64,000 nucleotides of DNA from Serendipita indica DSM 11827. Lineage: Eukaryota; Basidiomycota; Agaricomycetes; Sebacinales; Serendipitaceae. Of the stretch, positions 15,406 to 25,769 are shown in pieces. The stretch covers positions 1,612,001 through 1,676,000 of the forward strand of contig CAJVGD010000001.1 in the NCBI GenBank assembly GCA_910890315.1. Direction: 5' to 3'. The position numbers and the translations under genes are program-made. Position 1 is the first letter of the stretch. The number at the start of each line of letters is the position of its first letter. Under the pieces are notes generated by a model, which was not told the DNA's origin, made no database searches, and saw only the letters and a program-made list of their open reading frames with translations.

Positions 15406-15708
15406 TCTGGCACACAGTCCTAAATCCCGTACAACATATTAGAAGAGGTATCCACAGTAGAACTATAGCTTGCCAAGTCTTTTGGGAATCATGAGATGTT
15501 GTGGTTCAGTTCTACAAGAAGCGCTCGTCGACTGAGATATTGGTGCCGCTTCGGGCGTGTACAGGAGAAATGCATGCGAATTGGGAATCTTCATAATATT
15601 CTAAACAGCTGTTTTGAGTTTTGCTGCGCGTCCCCTCTTTCGTGTTTACTGACGTTTTGTTAGCCGCTCCTCACTTGAACTGCAACCAACGCCGACGCAC
15701 CGCCCAGC
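15406..15708. other. Divergent region between COQ5 and KRE6/SKN1
   Basis: About 300 bp. It probably contains the unresolved 5' exon of COQ5 as well as both promoters. A polypyrimidine stretch lies near 15628-15640, close to the probable KRE6 transcription start. No other structure is evident. Confidence 0.4.
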
Positions 15709-18175
15709 ATGAACGGGCAAGGCCACAAATTCCCTCCAAAATATCCCCAATCGCCCCAATCTGCGGGGTTTGCTCACCCAACGCAACCCCTGATGCAAGG
15801 CCGTCATGCACGAACAATTTCTGCCTCGAGCGACGGTCTCACGTCGCCCCAGCCGCATCTAGCAGAGAATGTCACCCACCAAGGCGTTCAAACGGGTCAA
15901 ATAGGCGGTGGATTTGGTCCTTATGCGGTCGGTACCAGAATAGCCCATCGCGTTCCCTGGCGTTGGGCTCCTTGTTGACGCGCCAGAGTGCTGACACGCT
16001 CTTTTCTGTTGCACCCACAGTACCATCAGAACGGCTCTGTGCGAGAACCCGGCGTAAACTCGCGGTTTAGCTCTGGAGAAGGTTCATTTGGCGAGAAAAC
16101 TCAACCGCCAGGTCCACCGCAGCAGACAAACACGATTGGAGCACCTGCGTATCTTTGGGATAGCCGGGATCCCGACTTGGACGACGCCCTCCACAAGTGA
16201 GTGGCGCGTGCGGTCCCCATGTTGTCTACACCTGCTCAACGTTTCCCCTCCTCACAGCCCTGATCCAAAACAGAATGCGATTCAGGATGCAGAATGGACA
16301 CTATGGAGCCCTCGTGGTTGGGCAAACTATTTTATGCTCTTCTCGCTCATGACCGGCCTCATTATTCTCTTTTGTGGATACCCCATCATCACATACTATA
16401 CGAAAAGAGCTTGGGATCGCAATGGCTTCAATTTAGGTGGTATCAATATCACCGGACAAGTACCGGACCTACCGAATCTCCCAACGCGTATCGACAAGGA
16501 TACGCCGACGGAAGCCTATACACGTACTGGCTTCGATGGACAAAAGTACAAGTCAGTGTCAAACAAACTTGCTCCGTTTCCGCCAATCGGAAGTGTCTAA
16601 CCATGACCGTAGCCTTGTATTCAGTGACGAATTCAACCAAGATGGAAGAACATTCTTTCCTGGCGGTATGTAGATCCACCCGGTTCCCCATCTGTGACCT
16701 CATAACCATTTAGATGATCCCTATTGGGAGGCGATGGACTACAACTACTGGCCAACCAAGGATATCGAATGGTATGATCCAGAGATGGCAACTACAGAAG
16801 GTACTTGCTCAGTCTTGGCCTTAATGATCGGCATATACTGACCAGTGATGGTGCATAGGTGGTAGTCTCGTCATCACAATGGTCGAGGTAGGTGGCCGAC
16901 CATCTGCGTGAAAGTGGCTCAATCCTTTTAGCAATTGAACCACAACTTGTTCTGGAAGTCTGGTACGTTCTACACTGGATACTCGTGACCGTTATTTAAT
17001 ACTTGGATAGCTATGCTGCAAAGTTGGAACAAGTTTTGCTTTACCGGTGGATATATTGAGACTGCCATCTCACTGCCTGGTACACCCGATGCACCGGGAT
17101 TCTGGCCTGGAGCGTGGACCATGGTAAGCATATTGTGCATGGTCGGTTTACGGCGTCTCAAGAGTCGCAGGGTAACCTCGGTCGAGCCGGATATGGCGCA
17201 ACCACGGAAGGAATGTGGCCATATTCCTACGATAGCTGCGACGTGGGCACATTTCCCAACCAAACCGATAAAGATGGCAATCCGCCATTAGCTGCGACGG
17301 GTAACTACATGCATGATGGCCCAATCTCGTGGCTTCCAGGGCAGCGTCTCTCAGCTTGCACCTGCAGCGGGTCAGATCACCCTGGACCATCGAAACATGG
17401 AAATCCTGTCGGAAGGGCTGCACCCGAAATCGACATTTTGGAAGCCCAGATTGACGTGAGATATTCTCGCGGTGAAGGCTCTCAGTCGCTACAAATCGCT
17501 CCATTTGATTATGGTTACGACTATAATAACGACACGTCGGTCACGTTTGTGTATGACCACAACAAGACAAAGCTCAACACCTACAAAGGAGGTGTTTACC
17601 AGGAAGCACTATCCGCCTTGACATATCTTGACTCTGATAGTTATGTCGGCACAAAGGGCAAATTCTCGACATATGGCTTTGAGTATTGGCCGAGCAGAGG
17701 AGATGATGGATACGTCACCTGGATGGTCGACGGTGAAAAAACTTGGACAGTAACAACAGGCTCTCTGCAAGCGAATGATCCTGTCAAAGTCAGCCAACGT
17801 TTGATTCCTGAAGAACCAATGGTGAGTTACAATCATCAAGCTTGGTCTGTCTATTGATGAGTTTATAGTATATCATCCTCAACTTTGGCATGTCACCGGG
17901 ATTCCAATCACAAGATTTCTCAAAGCTGAAGTTCCCAGCACAAATGAGGGTCGACTACGTACGAGTCTACCAGAGGGAAGGCCACGAGGATTGGAGTTGC
18001 AGTCCTGACCACCATCCTACTGAAGACTATATCAACGAGTGAGTATGTCTATCCTTGACCCACGTTCTACTCATGCATGAGCAGCCATATCATTGCCTAC
18101 ACTAACCCAAACCTTACGACGTGGGCGAGCGCCAACTTTACATTCCCACGCAATTCGCTCTGGGATGGCTGTTAG
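15709..18175 (+). CDS. KRE6: KRE6/SKN1-family beta-1,6-glucan synthesis protein (GH16-like)
   Basis: Family members are type II membrane glycoproteins of the ER/Golgi and cell surface needed for beta-1,6-glucan assembly. The start at 15709 gives MNGQGHKFPPKYPQSPQ, a long Ser/Pro/Gln-rich cytosolic part. One transmembrane span follows at roughly residues 155-180 (YFMLFSLMTGLIILFCGYPI). The luminal domain is GH16-like: LVFSDEFNQDGRTFFPGDD, the conserved DPYWEAMDYNYWPT, then FCFTGGYIETAISLPG. The catalytic-type motif EIDILEAQ (ExDxxE) follows, with many Asn-x-Ser/Thr sites. The C-terminal part carries YIILNFGMSPGFQSQDF and MRVDYVRVYQ, both family hallmarks. There are about nine short introns; the last splits DYIN and HIIAYTNPN. 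The stop is at 18173-18175. Whether it corresponds to KRE6 or SKN1 cannot be decided here. Confidence 0.95.
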
Positions 18176-18535
18176 AGCTTCTATTTTTCTCATCTGTCCC
18201 ATAGACGACCTAGATTGGACCCCAGCCTCGACGACGATGCCGCCTCCCTTTTTTTGTAGCGCACGATCTCCTTGTCATCTACCACACCCGACTTTCCCGT
18301 TTTCCTGCTCGATCTACATTTATCCACTTGTGCCACCAGATCAAAGATGTGTGACTCTCTTGACGGACCAGAACCCTGTGTTCGCATGTTGTTCATTGCA
18401 CGTATTACATACTTAACAAAGGATTTCCAACTGTGTGTATCGTATCCTGAGACCAAAGTCGCCAACAACCGCTACTTGCACCTGGCCAGCATCTTTGGAC
18501 GCGACGGGCGGGTTCCCAGACATCCCAATGCATGA
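18176..18535. other. Intergenic region, promoter of the mitochondrial-type protein
   Basis: These 360 bp lie between KRE6/SKN1 and the next plus-strand gene. The sequence is pyrimidine-rich around 18240-18330, which is common just upstream of fungal transcription starts. No coding exon, repeat or RNA gene is supported. Confidence 0.45.
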
Positions 18536-20496
18536 ATGCTGCTGCGTCATGCTGTTCAGAATCGCAAATTTACCATTTCTGGACGCGTATTCACGTTTGG
18601 ACCTACCCGTTGCAGGTCGAAAACGAGCAAAACGCCAATATTCGCACCTGGAAGCGAACCAGAAAGATTTAAATCAGGTAAAGATGACGTTGAGAGGTCG
18701 GAAAACTCGAAAGGAAGCGCGAATAGTCCCCCAATCATTACTCCAGGTTGGACGTTGCAAGACGCGTTGCAGAGACCAATGTTGGAAGACGACACAATAT
18801 TTCTTGAGCCTATATCTGAGACAAAGGTCCCTGTTACAAAGTCAGAGACGTCTGGCTATGGGCCACAGGTGCGTTTCTCGTTTGCTCGAACGGTACGTTG
18901 GCGTTGACCATGTTTGGGATGTTTTAGGCGTACCAAAGTGCAAAATGGCTGTATAGAGACCCCAAGATCTCAGCAGGTTCGCTCGGGTGGAGCTACGACC
19001 CCGTCGAGTCTCCCCTCCCCCCGACACCAACGACGCGCAAGGAACTGGTCAGGAATATCGTTGCAATGTGCAGCGCGAATCCCGTCATTCCGCTCGTCAA
19101 GATAGTGGACTACCATTCTACCTTTCCCTGGCTACACACTCCACGCTCGTTCAACGCACTCATATCCCTTGCCGTACGCCACACGGCGGTCAAGACGACA
19201 AGAATGCTAATACGGGGGATGAAAGCGCAGAATATCTATTATACGGAGCGCACGCTCGTACTGATTACGCGGCTGCGGCTGCGGGTCGCCCACCGTGTTT
19301 TCCAATTCCTACGGCTGGGTCGCAACCCTCCTGGTGTGATGCCAAGGTTGATGAGTGACATACAGTCTCTTGAACGGCATCCTCATCTTCACGCGTGGAT
19401 ACTTCATCAAGAAGTATCCCAGTCCGCACTTCTCAACACTCTCCAGCATAACGGTTCGCTCCGCATTCTTCGAGAACATTTGACTATCTCACATCGACGG
19501 CATTCTAATCGGTACAAACAAACGTTTTTATACGCATATCGGAGAGAGCTCAGGATGCTCGAAGATATTGAGAGGATGCTGCGAGAGGGCGACACGCCGT
19601 TTGCACCACGATGGCATCTCCTACGTCAACGTGGTACCCATACTCTTAATTTACCGGAGGTCTCGAAGCGGACGTCTGTTATGCGATCTGCATACAGCCG
19701 ACTGGAGAGCCTACCCGCCGCTTGCTTCGATCCATCTGCCAACCCAGTGCCGAGCGCCGCTGTTCAGCAAATCTTGAACGATGAAGCGCTAATAGAGCGT
19801 TTCCGTCGGGATAGAGCGACTTTTTCGCTCTTCATCCGGCGATTATTATTGGAGGGTTTGCGAGGGACTGCGTTTACCCACGCGATGGCGTACATCCGCC
19901 ACCTGTGTCATGGAGTAAAGTCGTTGCCTGAAGGCACCAATGCCAACATTTTGACGGTCCTTCACATTCTCATGCATCGCAAATATGGATGCGTGTCGTA
20001 CAAGGTCGGAATGAAGATATTGACCGAAATTCTCGCCATTCACCCGGATATAAAACCCAATGCCACAACCCTGTATGTGCTCCTTCAAACGCTGCGAGGT
20101 GCCTCGCGCAGGGGAGTGCGGGCAGTCAAGGCTTTGGAATGGTTCGCGAAGCGCTGGGAGGACGTCGAGGATGAGCGCGTTCGACGGACGATCGCCAAAT
20201 ATGGGCTGGAGGAGCGAAGCGAGAAAGGGCTCGGCATCGCGTGGGACATGGCAGAGAGGGAAGCTCGGTATGGGACCCGCTGGAGGGATTCTCGGGGCTC
20301 GTTTCACGACCTGCGTGGGTCGCAGGCAATGGCGTTTGAACGCACCTTCACGTATCATTGCAGAGACCGCAACAAGTGGGTCAGGATGGGACTCATCCAC
20401 CGACGGCAGGGGTTTGTCCTTGTCGAGGACAAGGCGCGCCCTCTTAAGGCAACCAGGGGCGTAAGGCGGACGGAGGAGCCAGGCCGAGAAAAGTAG
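18536..20496 (+). CDS. Probable mitochondrial helical-repeat (PPR-like) protein
   Basis: There are two exons, 18536-18868 and 18928-20496, separated by a 59-nt intron; the predicted length is 633 aa. The N-terminus MLLRHAVQNRKFTISGRVF is basic, hydroxylated and free of acids, consistent with a mitochondrial presequence (inference). The body is almost entirely helical and very rich in Arg and Leu. It has repeated amphipathic segments such as AMAYIRHLCHGVKSLPEG, VGMKILTEILAIHPDIKPN and LYVLLQTLRGASRRG. This layout of paired helices with a P-x-T tail resembles pentatricopeptide-repeat proteins that bind mitochondrial RNA, but I cannot assign defined repeats. The C-terminus is highly basic. Basidiomycetes have many such poorly conserved proteins. 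The gene model is solid; the functional call is weak. Confidence 0.7.
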
Positions 20497-20612
20497 AAGA
20501 CTACGTTACTTTATTGTATTTTATTTCTTTTCGTGCAACTATTCCGTCGACAACAGCACGGCGCCGTATTGAACAAACCTTGGACCTGATCGCGTTTGCA
20601 CTATTCGGAGCC

Positions 20613-21947
20613 ATGTCCGCCAACGATATCCAAGAACGGTCAGCATATTCTCCAAAAATTCGTCTGGACGCTTGAGAGATGCTCATTCCGCACCTAGCAT
20701 TGCTTCCGCCCGTCGTGAGGCCGACTCGTTGAAGGAGAAGATTCGTGCCAAAAAGGAGGCCACCGCGGATACAAGTCGTGCGTAGAGTGCTGCTCAGACA
20801 AGTTTTCAGACTGATTGTGGGTATTCTGCCCCGACCAGTGCGCGCAATGGCCGCTGAGGTGGAAACGCTGCCCCGCATCGTGATGAAGCCGAGGAGGGCG
20901 CTCAAAGGCCATCTTGCAAAGATTTACGCGATGCACTGGGCTGCAGATAAACGCCATCTCGTCTCCGCGTCCCAGGACGGCAAGCTCATTGTGTGGGACG
21001 CTTACACGACGAACAAGGTCCATGCCATCCCATTGCGCTCGTCCTGGGTCATGACCTGCGCCTACTCGCCCTCTGGCAATTTCGTCGCTTGTGGTGGTCT
21101 TGACAATATTTGCTCGATTTACAACTTGCGTTCCAAAGAGGGAGGCATCGGCTCCGTCAAAGGGGCGCGCGAGCTCAGTGCACACTCGGGCTACCTTTCT
21201 TGCTGCCGCTTCATCAACGACAGACAGATTGTCACCTCGTCCGGCGACATGACCTGCATGCTCTGGGACATTGAAGCCGGCGTGCGAGTCATGGAATTCA
21301 GCGACCACACCGGAGATGTGATGAGGTACCGTGTCCTTTTTTTCGTGGTTTCCACATCGGGTTCCTGTAATTAACCTTTTCACCCTAGCCTTTCACTTGG
21401 CCCGAATCAAAACGTGTTCGTTTCGGGTGCATGCGACGCGACCGCAAAACTTTGGGACATTCGAAGCGGCAAGGCCACCCAAACATTTGTTGGCCACGAG
21501 TCTGATATCAACGCCGTCCAGTTCAGTTGCTTCCTCATTTTCCCACACGCGAATTGCTGACATTCTGCCAGGTTCTTCCCTAACGGCGACGCATTTGCGA
21601 CTGGTTCCGACGATGCTTCATGCCGTTTGTTCGATATCCGAGCCGACCGCGAGCTCAACTCGTTTACACATGATCATATCCTTTGTGGCATCACCTCTGT
21701 TGCCTTTTCCATCTCTGGCCGTCTTTTGTTCGGTGGCTACGACGACTGGACTTGCAATGTCTGGGACACCCTCAAGGGCGAGCGGGTCGGCGTCTTGACC
21801 GGCCATGAAAATCGTGTGTCCTGCCTTGGTGTCTCCACCGACGGTATGGCCCTCTGCACGGGATCCTGGGATAGTACGCTTCGCGTGAGTTTCCAAACCT
21901 CGCTCGTTGCACAGGCAATCTAACCTTTTATCTAGGTCTGGGCATAA
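20613..21947 (+). CDS. GPB1: Heterotrimeric G-protein beta subunit
   Basis: It forms the beta-gamma dimer in pheromone or nutrient signalling at the plasma membrane. Exon 1 reads MSANDIQER and splices to the coiled-coil N-terminus [20 protein letters not shown], the gamma-binding helix. Seven WD repeats follow: [82 protein letters not shown] and [17 protein letters not shown]. The end, [11 protein letters not shown], is the exact family terminus. The last exon is only four codons (VWA and stop, 21936-21947), after an intron inside LR|VW. Length of about 350 aa matches Gbeta. The sequence resembles canonical Gbeta (STE4/GNB1 class) more than the RACK1 or Git5 types. The MOB gene follows 469 bp downstream on the same strand. 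Confidence 0.95.
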
Positions 21948-22416
21948 AACAGCGCTCCGCGGATAGACAAAGTAGATGATGCGTCCATACCCGACCTTCC
22001 AAGACTGTACATCCTCCATATGCCGCCAATTCCCACAGCTCCCTGACGCCTCCAGAAAAGACCTCCAGGTTCCCCAGATCTGGCCTGTGAACGGTGTCCT
22101 TTTCCCCTGGTCTCCCTTTCTGCTATTTGTCCTGGTACTGCTATTATCGACTCTGTGGTCTGTTCCCAATTCACTTTACCAGCTCCGCTGGCGAAGACAT
22201 GTCCGTTCTTGTCTGTCATTTCTTCGCGCTTGGGCTCAGCGACTTGTGGAATGTGCTCTGTAATTAGCTCGCCTATGCGTAGCAAGTGTTTTTTTGCCTG
22301 GATTTTGTTCGTCTGAGTCCTGAGCTTTGGGGGGCAAGGTTGGGCAGCAACGCTTTGATAGTGACCACGACCTCTCCCTTTCTACACGCCTCTAGTACCC
22401 GCGACAACGGCCCATA
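21948..22416. other. Intergenic region between G-beta and MOB
   Basis: It contains the G-beta 3' flank and the MOB promoter. The codons just before 22417 are open in frame (YPRQRPI) back to an AG at about 22395. An extra 5' MOB exon is therefore possible here. Nothing else is recognisable. Confidence 0.4.
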
Positions 22417-23251
22417 ATGCAGCATTCTCAGGCAGTCGGATCGCAGGATCCTGCAAAGATGAACCGTCTATATCTCTACCGACCGTTTGTCAACGCGGCG
22501 CTCGTCAACGGCAACTTTAAGACCATCGTGATGCTGCCCAAATTTGTTTCCGTCAACGAATGGGTCGCAATCAACAGTTTGTGCACCCCTTCTTGCAAGT
22601 TCCGGCTGTCTAACATTTCGCGGATTAGTTTTCGACTTCTTTACGAACATCAACAGCTTCTACGGCGTCATCAATGAATTCTGTACTTCCCAGACGTGCA
22701 CGAGCATGTCTGTCGGGCCCGGGTACGTCCGCTCGTGCATAAGGAGAAGAGGATCTTTGCGTCTGACACGGTTGCAGACGTGACTGTCTATGGATCGACC
22801 AGAATCGCAAACAACTTCGGCTCCCCGCACCACACTACATTGATCTGGTCATGTCCTGGGTCCAGGGACTCGTTGACGACGAGGCCATCTTCCCCACCAA
22901 GAGCGGTATGTCCTTCCCTCATCCATCTTACACTCAAATTATGACGACTGGGGTCGTTTAGGACGCGATTTCCCTCAAAACTTTCCTTCGCAGATCAAGC
23001 TCGTCTATCGGCTGCTCCTGCACGTCTTTGCGCATATTTACCATGCGCACTTCCAGATCGTACTTCATCTCAAGTCCGAGGGACATCTCAATTCGCTCTT
23101 TGCACATTATCTTGCCTTTGGTCGCGAGTTTGGGCTCTTGGACACGAAAGATCTCAAGGGTGGCGTCCCGAGCTCAAGCGCAGCAGGAACCGGGCCAGTG
23201 GCAATTGGAGATTTGTATGAAAAGTGGAAGGAACTCGAGATCCTGGAATAG
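22417..23251 (+). CDS. MOB-family kinase activator (probably MOB2-like)
   Basis: MOB proteins bind and activate NDR/LATS kinases (Dbf2, Cbk1, Orb6) in polarity and mitotic exit. The protein runs LYLYRPFVNAALVNGNFKTI, then LPKFVSVNEWVAIN, joined by an intron to FDFFTNINSFYGVINEFCT. The zinc-binding residues are visible: Cys pair in CTSQTC and His pair in HIYHAHF. WIDQNRKQLRLPAPHYIDL, IFPTKSG and DFPQNFPSQIKLVYRL are further family segments. The FDFFTN and LPKFV motifs favour the MOB2 branch over MOB1, but this is from memory and not decisive. Introns interrupt N|IFDFF, GPG|RD and SG|RDF. The stop is at 23249-23251. The start may lie in an extra upstream exon. It converges with the secreted-protein gene, 219 bp between stops. 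Confidence 0.88.
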
Positions 23252-23470
23252 GGTGAAAGACGAAGTCATGCCGTTGAGGAGGGGCCAGTTTTTAGATTCG
23301 TCACGCTTTCATGTTTTCTTAACGGGTTGGAATGGAAGAGTTTGTAAACGAGCGTTAGAGTTAGGCAAAGAGGATGCTATGGATACACGACGTTCCGCGA
23401 AAACTCGAAGCGTGAGTCCGATATGGAGAGTGTTAGGCGGGGTATGGACGCGACGGTGCTATCGTATTAA

Positions 23471-24968
23471 TTATGCGTTACATTGCCTCTCTTGAGCATC
23501 ACATTGAGATACGTCCTGTTTCTGCTGGTTGGCTGCATTCGCGCACGCGTTTTTCTGGACAAACGTAAGTCAAGAAAGTGACAAATAATTCAACGAACCT
23601 GGATGCTACAGCTCCGTCCAATCGCAGTTTTGAGATCAGGAAAGGGTGCAGAAACGCCGTCGACGCGATAGATGCCGCTGGAATCAAGTGTGACAGCGGG
23701 CGCACCGATGCCAAAGACTAGGACGGTTAGCCCGAGAAACCATGAAACCAATCAGACGACTCACGTTGCCCAGTGAATTTCTGATAGTTCGTACTGCTAT
23801 CTTGCGTAGCCTGAGGTTGAGAGGCTGTCGGTGTACTAGTTGTTGGCTGCTGTTGTTGTGAGGATTGTTGCTGCTGTGTGGCTGAGCTGGCAGACGACGA
23901 CTGTGATGCTCTTGCTGAAGATGATACTGACGAAAACGTAGGGTTCGGCACCGACGTCGTAACAGTTCGTGCTTGAGTTGCAGTGCCTGTGACCGTTCGG
24001 GTGACGGTTTGTACAGTGTTTATGCCTGTTGGGGGTGTACTATGTCGAATAAGCTCCTGGGAATTGCAGAATTGTCGATTCTTACCTTCCATTGATTCCA
24101 ACGGTCGAAGTCACTATTCACCTGTCAGCTCTGCACGTCCAGGAGAGTATACACCACTTACCAGTTTCCATACAATTGCCCACATAGTCATAAATCTCCG
24201 CCATGCTTGCGTCTCTGATGAGCAGATTGTTTTCAAAGATACAGTCGTTGCTGTTACATGAGTTCCCAGCAGCAGGACCATTAAGATCCGCGGCGGTGAA
24301 TGTGCCAGAGTATAGTGCATCTGTAGGTTCACCACCGAGGAGCATGATCTGCCGGGCAAGCTCGAGGACAGTCGCCTTGTTGTTCGCTTGTGCCCCAGGT
24401 GCTGCCGGATCCTGGTGTTGCTTAAAGGTTTCAAGTTCCTTGTTGACAGGGACATAGCTTTTGCATGGCTCCGATGCGAGCCCGACTGGACAATCCGTCA
24501 GTAAGGAGGATTGGCTCGGAGGAGAAAGCTCGTGGTATTCACCGGCGGCTGTATTCCGTTCGAGTGCCCTGTAAATCAAAGACGCAACAAGTCCCTCGAG
24601 ATCATTGTTCCGTTTACTGTTGCTAAAGGCTGAGTCGGCAATGGCGAGCTGCCCCAACATTTCGTCAGATTTGCCAAGGTATCCACTTTAAAAAAGACAA
24701 ATAATTCCTTACCTGTAGACAGTTAGGATCTGTGATCTGACCCATGCCGGTCGAGGCCACGTCGTTGGTCAACAGCCCGAACACGGGATCGGCGACGCCA
24801 ATGGTGTTATTTAAATCGCTAAAAATGCGTCGATAAGGCGCTTGAACCCAAATCTACTCGTCCTTACAGCATCTGTTTGACTTTGACAATGTACCGGTGA
24901 TGACTGTGCTCCTGAGGTGATTCTCGTCGAGCCAAGCTCGCAACAAGGAGATGGAGAAGCCCCTTCAT
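23471..24968 (-). CDS. Secreted Ser/Thr/Gln-rich protein, two conserved ends, unknown function
   Basis: On the minus strand the start at 24968 gives MKGLLHLLVASLA, a plausible signal peptide. The next exon reads DLNNTIGVADPVFGLLTND and CLQLAIADSAFSNSK, followed by a Cys-containing domain (DCPVGLASEPCKSYVPVN, NSCNSNDCIFENN, AEIYDYVGNCMET). A low-complexity linker (about 23770-24050) is rich in Thr, Ser and Gln, with a Q4-SS-Q4 tract, as in O-glycosylated wall proteins. The C-terminal module FGIGAPAVTLDSSGIYRVDG ends with six Cys-proximal residues (SCSIQ|KNACANAAN, QCDAQERQCNA) and a stop at 23471-23473. Splicing joins at least seven exons, all in phase by inspection. I have seen similar C-terminal modules in basidiomycete surface proteins but cannot name a domain. 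Extracellular or wall location is inferred. Confidence 0.75.
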
Positions 24969-25273
24969 GCCAGAGACATAAAATAATGGGAAATAAACGT
25001 AGACAAGAGGAAAGGTTCTTCTAGAGAACGGGTGCGGGGGATGGGAAGGAGTCCAGGTTTACAGGATATACCGCGGGGGTTTCGGGGCAACCGTGCCTAA
25101 CATGCAGGGACACTGTCCTCGATAGCTTTCAGCAACAAAGAAGGACATCTGAGCGTTAATAAAGAGGGGCTGTATTGATAGAATGCTCGAATGGGGCACT
25201 TTTGCCATGCCGAGGCTCAATATCCAAAGCGGTCACAACTGCGAAGAAAAAGCAAGTCCTCGAGTAATAAAAA
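24969..25273. other. Intergenic region between the secreted protein and TIM9
   Basis: About 305 bp of promoter for the secreted-protein gene plus the TIM9 3' flank. It has AT-rich patches (24978-25000, 25140-25180) but no feature I can name. Confidence 0.4.
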
Positions 25274-25703
25274 TCATTGCTGTTGTAGTTGACTCTCTGC
25301 AGGTGTACATTAGAAGCGCTCTACATGCTAAAAAGGACGTGACGCACCAGCGTTGTATTCTGCAAACCGCGCGCCGACGCGTTCCGAGTGCTTGATAAAT
25401 TTGTCGGCACAGTTTAATAGGCAAGTGTTCTGTTCTTGCTGTCAGGACCGGGGCCGAGCCGCGTTCAGAGACAGACTCGCCTCTTTGGAGCCAATTGCTT
25501 TGCTCGTAAAGTCATTTACGCACGAGTTGAAGCAACGATCGACAAGCGTCGAATACATACGCAAGAAATCTTGCATCTGTTGGTCGCCGTCAGTTTTCGC
25601 GCTCAACATACGTCCCAGAGTGCTTCAAAAGACTTGCCTGCTTCCTCTCGATGACCTTGTTGAGCTGAGCCTGCTCTGCGGCATTGAAACGACTAAAATC
25701 CAT
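25274..25703 (-). CDS. TIM9: TIM9, small Tim chaperone of the mitochondrial intermembrane space
   Basis: Tim9 pairs with Tim10 to escort hydrophobic precursors to the TIM22 translocase. There are four exons: 25638-25703, 25481-25576, 25348-25429 and 25274-25298 (the last read from its acceptor near 25296). They give a protein of about 88 aa, the normal size. The protein starts [20 protein letters not shown], then [18 protein letters not shown], the first CX3C, and [12 protein letters not shown]. The second CX3C, CLLNC, is followed by [20 protein letters not shown]. The spacing between the two motifs is 15 residues, as in yeast and human Tim9. To obtain it, introns 1 and 2 must use GC donors. 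The gene lies 66 bp from the ALG7 start in divergent orientation. Confidence 0.93.
25430..25480 (-). other. GC-AG intron 2 of TIM9
   Basis: The donor, on the minus strand, is GAG|GCGAGT and the acceptor AACAG; length 51 nt, with CTGAC as branch candidate. A competing GT-AG reading (donor two codons later, acceptor CAAG) also keeps frame. However, it would make the spacer between the twin CX3C motifs 18 residues instead of the usual 15. Confidence 0.65.
25577..25637 (-). other. GC-AG intron 1 of TIM9
   Basis: The donor is CAG|GCAAGT, a perfect GC-type consensus, and the acceptor CAACAG; length 61 nt. It joins VIERKQ to MQDFLRMYS in phase 0, the continuous family sequence. No GT donor in the right phase exists between the two conserved segments. 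Confidence 0.85.
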
Positions 25704-25769
25704 ATTTTCGGCTGGTGAGGGAGGGAGCAAGTGAAGTTGCAACGTTGGCTCTTGCATCGACGCCCTCCC

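Noticed and set aside
20694-21383. Long minus-strand frame opposite G-beta
   Set aside because: It is a mirror of the WD-repeat coding strand. The plus-strand protein is unambiguous and there is no independent evidence for an antisense gene.
23820-23900. Trinucleotide-type repeat (TTG/CTG) as a microsatellite
   Set aside because: It is impure and lies within the Gln/Ser-rich linker of the secreted protein. It is explained by coding composition, so it is mentioned there only.
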